Shown one piece after another: positions 20,012 to 30,036 of a stretch of 64,000 nucleotides of DNA. The notes below the pieces were generated by a model. That model was given only the letters and a program-made list of their open reading frames with translations. It did no database searches and was not told the DNA's origin. Where the stretch lies: assembly GCF_003576645.1 (NCBI RefSeq), contig NC_044920.1:4787423-4851422 (forward strand), read 5' to 3'. Within the stretch, counting starts at the first letter, position 1. Each line of letters opens with the position of its first letter. The DNA comes from Ipomoea triloba (lineage: Eukaryota > Streptophyta > Magnoliopsida > Solanales > Convolvulaceae). Both the position numbers and the translations under genes were made by a program.

Positions 20012-20639
20012 CAAAAAAATTGCACTAGAAAGCTCAACAATGTGCTCTGTAATAAGGCTCAACAATGTGTACTTTAACCCTGTTACATTTCTGAACACAT
20101 AGTGGTGTGTTTGTGCACACCAAATCATTGTAAGTGGTGTGTTTCCGAACACGTAGTGGTGTGATTTTTAAACATATAAATTTTATTTTGTTTTGTTAAG
20201 AGTGAACTAATTAGTATGCAAATTTAATTGTAAATCATTTGAGTCATTTTCTGTTCATCAAATTGAGCACATAAAATGAAAAAAAGAACATTTTATATTT
20301 ATTCATGTGCACATGTCAGAGTTGGCCATTCTTGGCTAGACGTGTGTTTAGAGAACCTCCTATGGAGGGTTTTCAAGAGTTTTTGAAATGTTAGTTGTGG
20401 AAGAAAGAGATGATGATGTGGCATAGGATATAGAAGGAAAATGCTATGTAATTTCATTTTTTATTTCTAATTCTTATTTTCACACAAAATTTTGATTTAA
20501 ACACTTGTATTTGGATTCAAATGAAAAAAATAGCTTATCAAAAAGCCTGTTACTTAAGAAGTAATATTGATAGAGTAAGATTTGGGACTATATGTCAGGT
20601 AGAGAAGGAGTAGGTTGACAACGAATATTTGGTTTTTGT
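20012..20639. other. Intergenic DNA, no gene seen
   Basis: AT-rich. Contains a short direct repeat GAACACRTAGTGGTGTG at about 20095 and 20146. No coding signal on either strand. Confidence 0.6.
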
Positions 20640-20753
20640 TGTTTTAACGAGGTTGTTTTCCTCGCCCTGTAACCCTAGCCGGCAAAGGACCACAAGAAGG
20701 TAAACCAGCCTAGGACCCATAGCTTACCGGCTCAAACTCAGGAGTTTGAGGGC
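20640..20753 (-). mobile_element. tRNA-derived SINE, 5'-truncated, 16-bp target duplication
   Basis: AATATTTGGTTTTTGT occurs at 20624-20639 and 20754-20769. The insert, read on the minus strand, matches the 3' two-thirds of the full SINE at 45512-45728 (CTATGGGT..CTAGGCTG..TTGCCGGCTAGGG). The promoter boxes are missing because of 5' truncation. Confidence 0.9.
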
Positions 20754-21061
20754 AATATTTGGTTTTTGTCAAGAGAAAAAGAAACAATCAAGCATGTTGA
20801 AAGAAGGGAAAAATGTACACGTCAAAATATGAAAGAAAAAAAAGGGAACCACAAGGAGGTAATTAACCTAACTTAGATTGTTCATAATTGGTCGACTTAA
20901 ACCAAGAAGATTAATTGGACATTTCAATTGGAGTTGAATTCCAAAATTTGTAGTCTCCAATTAAATCAACAACTTGACTAAGTTGACTAGGGATGCCCCA
21001 AATTGTTTTGCATTGTAACATTGTAGATTTGTAGTTGGGTGCCTGAGTGTTTGAAAACAAT

Positions 21062-21345
21062 CATTATTGCGTGGACCGTGGTTCACATAACTGTGTGGAC
21101 TATAGTCCAAAAACATATAAAGTGCATTATTATAACTCAAAAAGTATATTATTCTAACTCATAAAATACATTATTTACCCCAAAAATTTTATTATTCTAA
21201 GAAATATAAATATATTATTTTAACTCGTAAAATACATTATCTTATCTCAAAATGTTTATTATTCGAATATACGCGGAGCAAAGAATTTTTTTATTTAAAA
21301 AAATTCAAAACAACATTGTTTTAAACTGTTCACACAATAATTTGC
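21062..21345. mobile_element. MITE-like segment (ATTATTGYGTGRAC ends)
   Basis: The left edge ATTATTGCGTGGACC and right edge GTTCACACAATAAT are inverted. A related left part lies at about 50170-50280 (ATTGTGTGAACCATGGTCCAC). A clean target duplication is not seen. Confidence 0.5.
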
Positions 21346-21676
21346 CATTCGAAAATTCAGATACTGGAATGATGTATGAACCAAAAAATTCAAATTAATT
21401 TTGATTTGAATTATGAATTTTAAAAATATACTCAAAATATTCTCATTTCTATAAATTCTGTTCCGTCAGATCAATCAAACAATAAAATTATTTTAAATTT
21501 GTCCCCCGAAATACTTTCTTTTCTTATTTGATCTGACCCTACGCCAATCCCTATCAGAGCAATCCAACAACAGAAGTAATTGAAACCTTTTTTTTTTTTT
21601 TAGGATACAATGTATTGTGATCTCGATCACTTATCGGGAATTTCTTCCATTCAATTAATCAATACTCATACTAAGG

Positions 21677-22062
21677 GGTGTTTGGAGGGATGAATTTAGT
21701 ATAAAGAAATTGCAATTCAATGAATTCAACAATTACATCGTTTGATTGGAGAGAATTGCAATTCATGGTGTTTCCGCAATGAATTGTAATTCGGTGGAGG
21801 AGATGGACAAATTTGTTGGTGTAAAGACAATTTTGTTCCTCCTCTAATATCCTTTGTATTTTTTATATTATTATTATTATTACTACTACAACATAAGGAG
21901 TTTTACTCATTCTGTCACTTCTTACCTTTCAATTTATGTACTCCTGACTTCCTGTATATCAAACACTATAATTTCAATTCATATTTTATTCGACCTTATT
22001 CTTTTCCCATCGAATTACAATTCTTTTCTCTCCTAATTCCTCCCCCCAACCAAACACCTTGT
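21677..22062. mobile_element. MITE with GGGGTGTTTGG / CCAAACACCTT ends
   Basis: Left GGGGTGTTTGGAGGGATGAA and right end CCTCCCCCCAACCAAACACC are inverted repeats. AATTGCAATTC words recur in both arms. TAA on both sides could be a 3-bp PIF/Harbinger-type target duplication, but this is weak. Confidence 0.5.
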
Positions 22063-22469
22063 AAAATCTTTACTTTTCGGGAATATCTTTGATGCAATTA
22101 ATAAATATGCACACTAAAATTATTTTTAATGAAATTTAAACCATAAATTTAATACTTTTCCTCAAAAGATTGAATCTCTAACCCCTTCTTTGACAAAACA
22201 TTTGAAAGAATGTAAATTAGAAAAACTTAGAATAACTAAATGGCTTGAATTTAATACTCTTACCAATTGTGTCAAGACCGATTATTCGACATAGGTTTAT
22301 GGTATAACTATTTTCTGTAAAATAAATAAATAAATAAAGACTAAGTACAAAAGAAAACATGGATCCAATGGATACATTATTGCCACACTTGCAGCCTGAC
22401 TGGGGCTTGAAATAGAGTGCTTGACCGGTTTTTTCCAAACCGGATTAGACCCATTGAACCGGGCAATCT

Positions 22470-23042
22470 TCAGCCAGTGCTGGCTTTACTCGACACCCGG
22501 TTTTTCCCAAACCGGTTTTTCAGAACACTGCCGAACCATTTCACTAACCCGGTTTTCCCACCTCCTCCCTTCCTCGTTCTAACCCGTCCTGTACAAGTAA
22601 CAACCGGCGAACCCGGTTCAGACGGCGGCACCGCCGCCTTCCCACCCGGATCAGACCGGCTCCTGAACAACCCGACCTTTTTATCCCGCCTAAAGATCCC
22701 GTCGGCCGCCGTTCTACTTTTCTGAGCAGCCGGAAGAGCGATGAGAGACAGGTTGCGCTTCCGGTTCGAGGACGAGGTGAGAGAGGACTTGCGGCGGTGA
22801 GCCGGACCGCCGGAAAACGTGAGCTTCCTGGAGGCTTTCCGTTGGACGGTTGCAGCATTCCGGTAGAACCAATCCTCCTGCTGCTCGGAATCCTCCGTGG
22901 ACACCCAGAATGATTCCGGCGGGTGATCAAAGAAGCTGCCGCCGGGAGAATCTGTCACGTGATCGTCGTGTGACCCAACAGGGCTTTCTTGGCCGCTAAC
23001 ACCTTCTTCTTCATCAAACAAATGGGATTGGAGTGAAGACAT
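22470..23042 (-). CDS. Uncharacterised plant protein, 190 aa, single exon
   Basis: A clean GC-richer frame from ATG 23042 to the stop at 22470 in an AT-rich setting, with a TATA box about 50 bases upstream. The N-terminal half is acidic and Ser-rich and has GGSFFDHPPESFWVST followed by EQQEDWFYRN. The middle is basic and Ser-rich. The C-terminal part has EPGSPVVTCTGRVRTRKGGG and then GLVKWFGSVLKNRFGKN. The PPESFW...DWF...SPxVxCxGRVR order is one I associate with short, uncharacterised land-plant proteins, from memory and unverified. No signal peptide or membrane segment. Basic regions suggest nuclear or membrane-edge location, but this is inference. No frame damage is seen, so this is one of two likely functional host genes here. 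Confidence 0.75.
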   Translation of the reverse strand: MSSLQSHLFDEEEGVSGQESPVGSHDDHVTDSPGGSFFDHPPESFWVSTEDSEQQEDWFYRNAATVQRKASRKLTFSGGPAHRRKSSLTSSSNRKRNLSLIALPAAQKSRTAADGIFRRDKKVGLFRSRSDPGGKAAVPPSEPGSPVVTCTGRVRTRKGGGGKTGLVKWFGSVLKNRFGKNRVSSKASTG

Positions 23043-23090
23043 GAGATTTAAGGTAGTAAAATCAAGATAGTGGAAGGGATGATTAACCTA

Positions 23091-23100
23091 ACTTTATATG
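23091..23100 (-). promoter_or_regulatory. TATA box of the 22470-23042 gene
   Basis: On the minus strand CATATAAAGT lies about 50 bases before the ATG, implying a start of transcription near 23065 and a leader of about 20-25 bases. A 30-base T-run (23109-23140; an A-run on the gene strand) lies just upstream. Confidence 0.5.
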
Positions 23101-23107
23101 TTTGGCA

Positions 23108-23140
<33 letters not shown>

Positions 23141-23190
23141 GGTTGGGGGTAGGGTATTGCAAAGAAGGTTGGAATAAATTATAAATATAA

Positions 23191-23435
23191 TCATAATCCA
23201 TAATAGTTAAAATATGAAATGGGTATGAACAGATACTGCATTATAATAGAGTTAGTAGTATTAAAAAAAAAATGAAATGGGTTTATATATTATACGGAGT
23301 AATTATTAAAATATAATCCATAATAGTTAAAATATGAAATGGGTATGAACAGATACTGCATTATAATATAGTTAGTAGTATTCAAAAAAAAAATGAAATG
23401 GGTTTATAAATTATACGGAGTAATTATTAAAATAT
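23191..23435. repeat. Tandem duplication, about 122 bp x 2
   Basis: The unit ATAATCCATAATAGTTAAAA ... TACGGAGTAATTATTAAAAT occurs at about 23191-23312 and 23313-23435 with few differences. It lies in the upstream region of the 22470-23042 gene. Confidence 0.85.
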
Positions 23436-23487
23436 ATCCTTTATCATAATTTTGATTTATTTCATTTCTAAATTGGTAAAAAATATA

Positions 23488-24241
23488 GAGTTAATTCTAT
23501 TTTTGGTATTAGTATTATTTTGCATGATCCTCTTTGGATTTATGTCAATAAAATTGTTGAAATGTCATTAATTAAATGAGTTAATTCTATTTTTGGTCCT
23601 AAATTTATAGGCGGCGGTCCATTTTTAGTCATTTTTTATTAAAACATCTAGTTTTTATCCTAGTATTATTGTGACATGATCATTTTTGGTCCTTTATCAA
23701 CAAATCAGTTTAAATATTATTAAATACAAGAACATTTTTTGTCTTCAATTATGAATGTTTTCAAAAAAAAAAAACATAAAAAATATATCGATTTAACATA
23801 CTTGGTATAAAAAAAATTTAAATGTCTGTGTATTTAACAATATTTCAACGATTTTGTTACTGAACAACTAAATTTGGTCATGTCACAATAATAATACTAG
23901 GGTCAAATGAGGATGTTCTAATAAAAAATGACTAAAAGTGGATTTCACCTATAAACCTAGTACAAAAAATGGAATTAACTCTTAATTAAATACATGGCAT
24001 TTCAATCTTTTTATACAAAATGGGTTGTCCCCGCTATATTTTTATTTTTGTATAAAAAAAATCTAATCGAAGACTAAAATGTCATTGCATTTAATGACAT
24101 TTAAATATTTTTGTTGATAGATGAACAAAAATGGTCATTATGCCACAATAGACTATGACCAAAGAGAATATTTTTGTAAGAAAAAAAGAATTAAAAGCAG
24201 ACTGCAACCTATAAATCTAAGACAAAAAATAAAATTAACTC
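23488..24241. mobile_element. Mutator-like MITE (outer) with 9-bp target duplication
   Basis: AAAAATATA at 23479-23487 and 24242-24250 flanks an element with ends GAGTTAATTCTATTTTTGG and its complement-like AAAAAATAAAATTAACTC. It is interrupted at 23568-23991 by a second element of the same family. Confidence 0.85.
23578..23981. mobile_element. Mutator-like MITE (inner), nested in a relative
   Basis: TTAATTAAAT at 23568-23577 and 23982-23991 flanks 404 bp with ends GAGTTAATTCTATTTTTGG and AAAAAATGGAATTAACTC. The arms include TTTATAGG...CCTATAAA. It sits inside the outer copy (23488-24241), giving an order of events. Confidence 0.9.
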
Positions 24242-24718
24242 AAAAATATATAATCAATTAAATTAATATACATATATAAAAATGTCGTATTCCTAAGATA
24301 ATCGTGTGCGAGTATATTTGTACCTTTTTCCTTTCAAAATGAAAATATAAATCTGCAACTATTTTATTTCCCGTCCAAAGAATCTAAGCCCCCGCTACTC
24401 AGATTCGAGGTTCAAACATATGACCACCCATTTAAAATGGTAACCAGAATGTTATCACATTACATTGTAGTTAGCCACTTTCATGTCTAGCTACTTTTTA
24501 GAAAAAAAAAATAAAATTGGTTACATGTACACTAAGTTAAAATAAAATATTATTCACACCAAATCCTAGTGTTTATTTACTAATTGTAAAAAAAAAAAAA
24601 TGTTTTTTTAAAGGAATGAAAAATATAAAACATGTTTATTTGTACAATTTATATTTTAAAAACACGAAAACACTTTTTCATGTTTTCTTTTTTTTTTTTT
24701 AAAATACGAAACCCCTCA
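24242..24718. other. Intergenic DNA, no gene seen
   Basis: AT-rich with A-runs at 24509 and 24589 and a T-run at 24689. No coding or RNA gene signal. Confidence 0.6.
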
Positions 24719-24727
24719 TTTATTTTC

Positions 24728-25484
24728 GGGAAAATGACACTTTTTCTCCCTATGTTATGTGCATATAACACTTTCCCCCCTGTGTTATTAAAGTGGTTGT
24801 TTTCCTCCTCAATTATTTTAAAAGTGGTAGTTTTCCCCACTGTAATGTTAAATTGACATTTTTGCCCTTAAAAATAATTATTTCATTTATTTTTATTCTC
24901 CAACCAATTATTACTAATAGGTATGGAAGATCACGGCTCGATACGAACCTAATCAAACACTATAGCAATTGAACTTAAATAGTATGGACGGTAGTTACGG
25001 TTACGATTCAGAACCGAAAAAATAAAATAAAATAATTGTTGAATTTAGACTATTTTTAAATAAGAAATAAAAATAAATAAATAAATAAATAAGTTTTGAT
25101 TGGCGGTTCAAAATCGAAATTGGAATCGAACCGTACCGATTTATCAAAATAAGTGTTTGGTCATTTTCACTATATATGACTGTGGTTCAATTCCGGTTCA
25201 CGGTTCAACAATTATTTAATTTTATTTTTTTCGGTTCTGAATCGTAACCAGAACCGTCCATACTATTTCGGTATGATTGCTACAGTGTTTGATTAGGTTC
25301 GAACCGAATCGTGATCATCCATACATATAAGTAATAATTTGTTGGAGAAGAAAAATAAATGAAATAATTATTTTAAGGGTAAAAATGCCAATTTAACATT
25401 TCAGGGGAAAAACAGCCACTTTAATAACACGGGGGGAAAAGTGCTATATAGACATAACATAGGGGGAAAAAGTGTCATTTTCCC
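24728..25484. mobile_element. Palindromic Mutator-like foldback, 757 bp, 9-bp target duplication
   Basis: TTTATTTTC at 24719-24727 and 25485-25493 flanks an element whose arms pair over about 300 bp each. The outer part has GGGAAAATGACACTTTTTC and inverted partners. The inner part has AACCTAATCAAACACT and CGATTCAGAACCG on the left and their complements on the right. Open frames at the left edge are chance. A transcript through it would form a long hairpin. Confidence 0.92.
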
Positions 25485-25794
25485 TTTATTTTCCATACAA
25501 TCTTCACTTGATGTGACATACTACATTATCTGATTGGTAGTTAAATTTATTTTTTAATTAGTAGTGAGGTTAACCAATTTATTAATTTCTAATGAATGAA
25601 TGCCACATCATGAGGAGAAGTTTTGAGGGAAAAATCAAGAAAAGAAAAGAGCACTTTTCATTTATAAATACCATTTCCATTACTTATGATCTTTTACATA
25701 TTTCACATATCTATCTACTCTTCTCGCTCATCTATTCACATCTATGTACCACCTACCTACCTAGCTATCGCATCCCCACGCTTATATAATTACA

Positions 25795-25820
25795 CTAGTT
25801 TTTCTTATGCGCGATGCGCA
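25795..25820 (-). mobile_element. Helitron 3' terminus (minus orientation)
   Basis: On the minus strand: hairpin TGCGC-ATC-GCGCA (25808-25820), nine bases, then CTAG at 25795-25798 followed by T. A short hairpin a few bases before CTRR is the Helitron 3' end signature. The body would extend to the right; its 5' end was not found. Confidence 0.5.
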
Positions 25821-26002
25821 AAAAATAGGTGCCCAATATTAATATTTTATATTAAAATTTTAAATTTATTTAAATTTTAATATAGTAAATAATAATAATA
25901 ATAATGTAAAATATTTTTATAAATTGAATATTTATATTTTAAAAAATAACTAACATATAACTCTAATATTTAATGTGTATATATTATTATTATTATTATT
26001 AC

Positions 26003-26033
<31 letters not shown>

Positions 26034-26917
26034 GAGGTAGATAAGAAAATATATGGTGGATGCATGTGCATAGTAACAATAGTGGAAAAGATAACAGAAG
26101 TTATAACGGTAGGGGTATATTTGTCCAAAATATTATGTAGTACAACTTTTATAGCATAATGTACAAAAAAACGTAACGGAAAAAACGGACATAAATGAGG
26201 GGTATAACCTTCATTCACATTTATTATGTTTTTAGATATTTATCTAGGAGTATGACTACAATCATTATTATCTTTACTATACCAACATAACATATTTACA
26301 TGCATTTAGGATTAAATATTATTCATATTATCTAATTTAAAATTTAAAATATGAATTGATTTTTAATTTGTAGGTGAACCAGAAAGGTTATCGCTTAGGA
26401 TATTTGTAGTTATGTTATATTTGTATATAAATTTGGTCTAGATATAGAATTTTAAAATTTCATATGTACTAAATTTGAAGCAAAATTATATATATTTCAG
26501 TCAAATCGAATATATCTGAAAATATTTTCAAATCACATGAAATTTTGAATTCGTGATAAATTTTATAATGTTATAATCTCAAAACATTGAATCTGAAAAA
26601 TGAATATGTAAAAAATAGGTGCTAGTACAATTGGACTGGAACACCCAAAAAAAAATGAAAATGAATTTTTTTTTTTTTAAAAAACACAGTGGAGAATGAA
26701 AATCTAAGATAAAGGGATGATGATATTTTTAAAGGCAAATGGGACAGCTCTATCAAAATAACCTGTCAATTTTCCCAGTTCAAAAACAGATATATAAAAA
26801 GAAAATGATGAACATGTCAGCAGTGTGATGTGTCAATTCAATACTAACATGATGTTTTGGATGTGTCAATTTTTTCCAACTTGAAAATTCACAACATGTT
26901 TGGTTCCTGAAATTATG
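25821..26917. other. AT-rich DNA with (ATT)n microsatellite; possible Helitron body
   Basis: Has a TAATAA run at 25888-25905 and a longer (ATT)n tract at 25983-26035. The rest is AT-rich without coding potential, and may be the internal part of the Helitron ending at 25795. Confidence 0.5.
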
Positions 26918-26929
26918 CTCCTATTTGTT

Positions 26930-27166
26930 TTTTTGTTTTTTTTTTTTTTTAAGATTATAAGGTGTTTCGAGCAGGTCCTAAACTGTAAGAGACACCTTTA
27001 AGCTCGTATTATACATAGACTAATTTCTGTTCGCATCAGATCGCCCTAATTAAGGGGCAAGTGTTGGTCCGAGTGGTTTTTCAGTACGAGAGGTGATTCG
27101 AACTCCCAACCTCTCATAAGGGATGAGAGTGCCCGGTCACCCACGCCAACCAAACTGGTTTACAAA
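26930..27166 (-). mobile_element. tRNA-derived SINE, 12-bp target duplication
   Basis: CTCCTATTTGTT at 26918-26929 and 27167-27178 flanks 237 bp. Read on the minus strand it has a box-A-like TTGGCGTGGGTGACCGG, a box B GAGTTCGAATCACC, and ends in a long A-rich tail (the T-run at 26930-26951). These are polymerase III promoter elements. It differs from the SINE family at 45512. Confidence 0.9.
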
Positions 27167-27633
27167 CTCCTATTTGTTGATAATTAGAAATTGTTGCTGG
27201 AATTCCAAGCATTAGTCTATTTAATGAAAAATATCACTTAAGACTTTTAGTGGCACGGTGATCGATATTTTGATTCTTGCCACAAATATACATTGAGAGT
27301 TTAGGTTTGAGTTGTATTGTTTCTTGTGCGCAGAAGCGTGCAGTTTACTTTGCTAAATTGACTCTACTTATCTCATTATAGGTCTAAGAACGAGTCCTAG
27401 AGTTCAGGATATAGTCAGACAAAGTCAAAAACTTGCATTATAAATAAAAAGAAGGATAGTGGTACAGCTAGGTAGGAATCCTAGGATTCGGATGTTTTCG
27501 TCTGGAACAACAGACAGACATATATAGACTCACGTACCACAGCTGATATTGAAGAAACATAGGTATATGTATTCCATATATATAAAAACAAGCAGATAAT
27601 AATGTCTATGGGATATTTATGTTGATAGAAGAG

Positions 27634-27865
27634 ATATGATACGCCCTAAGCGGAAAAACATAATGAAAATTTTACAAAGATTGAATGATTAGATATATAT
27701 GTTAAATAGAATTTCTCTAATTATGTTATATCAAGTTGCTAGAAAGGGATCCATATGATACGCCCTAAGAGGAAAATGATAAAAAAGATCTTAGAACGAC
27801 GGATTGATTAGATGTGTTAAATAGAATCTCTCTAATTATGTTATATAAAGATCAACATCTACGTA
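27634..27865. repeat. Tandem duplication, 119 bp x 2, diverged
   Basis: ATATGATACGCCCTAAG begins at 27634 and 27753. Each copy continues to TCTCTAATTATGTTATAT. Divergence is visible, so the duplication is not recent. The surrounding stretch 27179-27979 holds no gene. Confidence 0.8.
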
Positions 27866-27979
27866 TTCAAAAAAAAAAAAAAAAAGAGTCAACATCTACT
27901 CGAAAGGTTAAATTAATTGCTTAAAATTTGCGTATATTTTTTCGGTTAGATTAATTGTTTAAAATTTTTTTAGTACAAT

Positions 27980-28138
27980 TAACTCTGTTACAATGTAGTA
28001 TTTGTTCATACATATTTTCTCAACCTACTGAGTCAATGGCTCAATGCCCCCACACTGAGATTCGAACTTGAGATCTCTTATTTGAGAAGCCACAACTATA
28101 TATATATGTTGTTGGACCACTAGGCCTTTGGCCTCCCA
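27980..28138 (-). mobile_element. tRNA-derived SINE remnant
   Basis: On the minus strand: box-A-like GGCCTAGTGGTCCAA near the right edge, then box B AAGTTCGAATCTCAG at about 28059-28074, and a 3' part (TATGAACAAATACTACATTG) shared with the element at 45210-45440. A (TA)n run lies between the boxes. No clear target duplication. Confidence 0.65.
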
Positions 28139-28184
28139 AAATATGTAAAAGTTCCACAAAATATATATTCCAACTATGCGCAGA

Positions 28185-28329
28185 TAGAGCCGTCAAAACG
28201 GGCTTAGCACGCCGGACCGCCCCGCCCCGCCCCTTAGGTAGGGGGCGGGTTTCGAAATTGATGCCCGCCAAAGAGCGGGCTTTTTTGGCCCGCCCCGCCA
28301 AGGCCCGCAGGCCGCGGGCTACCCGCCTG

Positions 28330-28362
<33 letters not shown>

Positions 28363-29415
28363 NNNNNNNNNNNNNNNNNNNNNNNNNNNNNNNNNNNNNN
28401 NNNNNNNNNNNNNNNNNNNNNNNNNNNNNNNNNNNNNNNNNNNNNNNNNNNNNNNNNNNNNNNNNNNNNNNNNNNNNNNNNNNNNNNNNNNNNNNNNNNN
28501 NNNNNNNNNNNNNNNNNNNNNNNNNNNNNNNNNNNNNNNNNNNNNNNNNNNNNNNNNNNNNNNNNNNNNNNNNNNNNNNNNNNNNNNNNNNNNNNNNNNN
28601 NNNNNNNNNNNNNNNNNNNNNNNNNNNNNNNNNNNNNNNNNNNNNNNNNNNNNNNNNNNNNNNNNNNNNNNNNNNNNNNNNNNNNNNNNNNNNNNNNNNN
28701 NNNNNNNNNNNNNNNNNNNNNNNNNNNNNNNNNNNNNNNNNNNNNNNNNNNNNNNNNNNNNNNNNNNNNNNNNNNNNNNNNNNNNNNNNNNNNNNNNNNN
28801 NNNNNNNNNNNNNNNNNNNNNNNNNNNNNNNNNNNNNNNNNNNNNNNNNNNNNNNNNNNNNNNNNNNNNNNNNNNNNNNNNNNNNNNNNNNNNNNNNNNN
28901 NNNNNNNNNNNNNNNNNNNNNNNNNNNNNNNNNNNNNNNNNNNNNNNNNNNNNNNNNNNNNNNNNNNNNNNNNNNNNNNNNNNNNNNNNNNNNNNNNNNN
29001 NNNNNNNNNNNNNNNNNNNNNNNNNNNNNNNNNNNNNNNNNNNNNNNNNNNNNNNTATATATATATATAGTTTATTGTTTGCAATGTTTTATTATTGTTA
29101 TGTTACTAATATGATTATGTACTTATGTATAATCAATTATGTAATGTTTAATGTTTGATGAATTATGTTTTATGTGAGTTGTGTATAAATTATTTTAATT
29201 ATTTTTTTATGTACAAATAACAAAATTTTTAAAAAGGAGTAATAAACTAACAATTTACAAAAAAAATGGCGAGGGGCCGCCATGCCCGCGGGCCTTAGGC
29301 GGGGCGGGGCGGGCCAACAAAATTCAAGCCCGCCAAGGGGCGGGCTTTTTTTGCCCGCCCCGTTTAGGCCCGCGGCCCGCAGGGCGGGCCCCGCGAGCCC
29401 GTATTGACAGCTCTA
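28185..29415. mobile_element. hAT-like MITE with GC-rich palindromic ends, contains gap
   Basis: TGCGCAGA at 28177-28184 and TGCGCAAA at 29416-29423 (7 of 8 identical) flank ends TAGAGCCGTCAAAACGGGC and the complement of TAGAGCTGTCAATACGGGC. About 150 bp at each end is rich in GGGCGGG/CCCGCC words and pairs with the other end. The centre holds a 693-base run of N, so true length is unknown. Open frames running through the N are artefacts. Confidence 0.85.
28363..29055. other. Assembly gap (693 N)
   Basis: Run of N between a T-run/AAATTTTTT on the left and a TATATATA tract on the right. Simple sequence at both edges inside a GC-rich palindrome probably stopped the assembly. Confidence 1.
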
Positions 29416-29423
29416 TGCGCAAA

Positions 29424-30036
29424 TTACAGATTGTATTCACATAATTTCAACATAACATTTAAACTTTTATAAACAATACATAAGTATACATATACTCTCA
29501 AGTAATCAATTTCTCAAATTGCTCAAATATACAACAAGATACACAGTACAAGAACTGAAACTGACAGAAATTTCAGAAATTTTTTACCTAGACTGAAGAA
29601 TTTTCTGAGAGAAATTGGTAACACATTTTGACACAAAATTTTCAAGGTATGAAGTTCAACAAGTCTAGATTATACGGAAAACATTTCAAGCCAATCCAAG
29701 GTCAGGAAGTATGTTTGCCAAAATTTTTTCCAACACTGCGCCAGAGTGCTAGACAGAAATTTAACTGGTAGCACACTGTCGAAACTTTACGGAATTTTTT
29801 AGGAACACTAGAGCATATTTTTAACAATTTTTTTATAGACATCTAATATCATAAGTGTAGGTTCTCCAGAAAAAATTTCAAGCCAAACGGAGTTCAAAAA
29901 GTATTTTTCACAAATTTAGTTAGGGAACTGCGCTAGTCAAAATTTTCTCAAACAGTGAATAAAATTCTTATTTCTAGACAACATAAAATCACCATATATC
30001 ACATAATTCACATATAACAAATTTTCATATATATAT
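29424..30036. other. Unclassified, probably repetitive DNA
   Basis: Two diverged stretches share phrases (ATTTCAAGCC...GGT/GTTCA...AAGTAT at about 29684 and 29876; TGCGCCAG/TGCGCTAG), suggesting an internal duplication of roughly 190 bp. No coding frame or LTR ends found. Confidence 0.45.

Larger units (their letters stand above)
20770..22469. other. Intergenic DNA with MITE remnants
   Basis: No coding gene seen. Holds two MITE-like segments listed separately (21062-21345, 21677-22062), a T-run at 21588-21601, and otherwise AT-rich sequence. Confidence 0.6.

Noticed and set aside
22417..22725. Plus-strand 102-codon frame
   Set aside because: Antisense to the intact minus-strand gene at 22470-23042.
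27050..27160. Possible tRNA on the minus strand
   Set aside because: Box A and box B are present but the segment is bounded by a poly(A)-type tail and a target duplication, so it is a SINE.
28041..29084. Long open frames across the gap on both strands
   Set aside because: They are made of N codons; only the GC-rich edges are real sequence and these are repeat arms.
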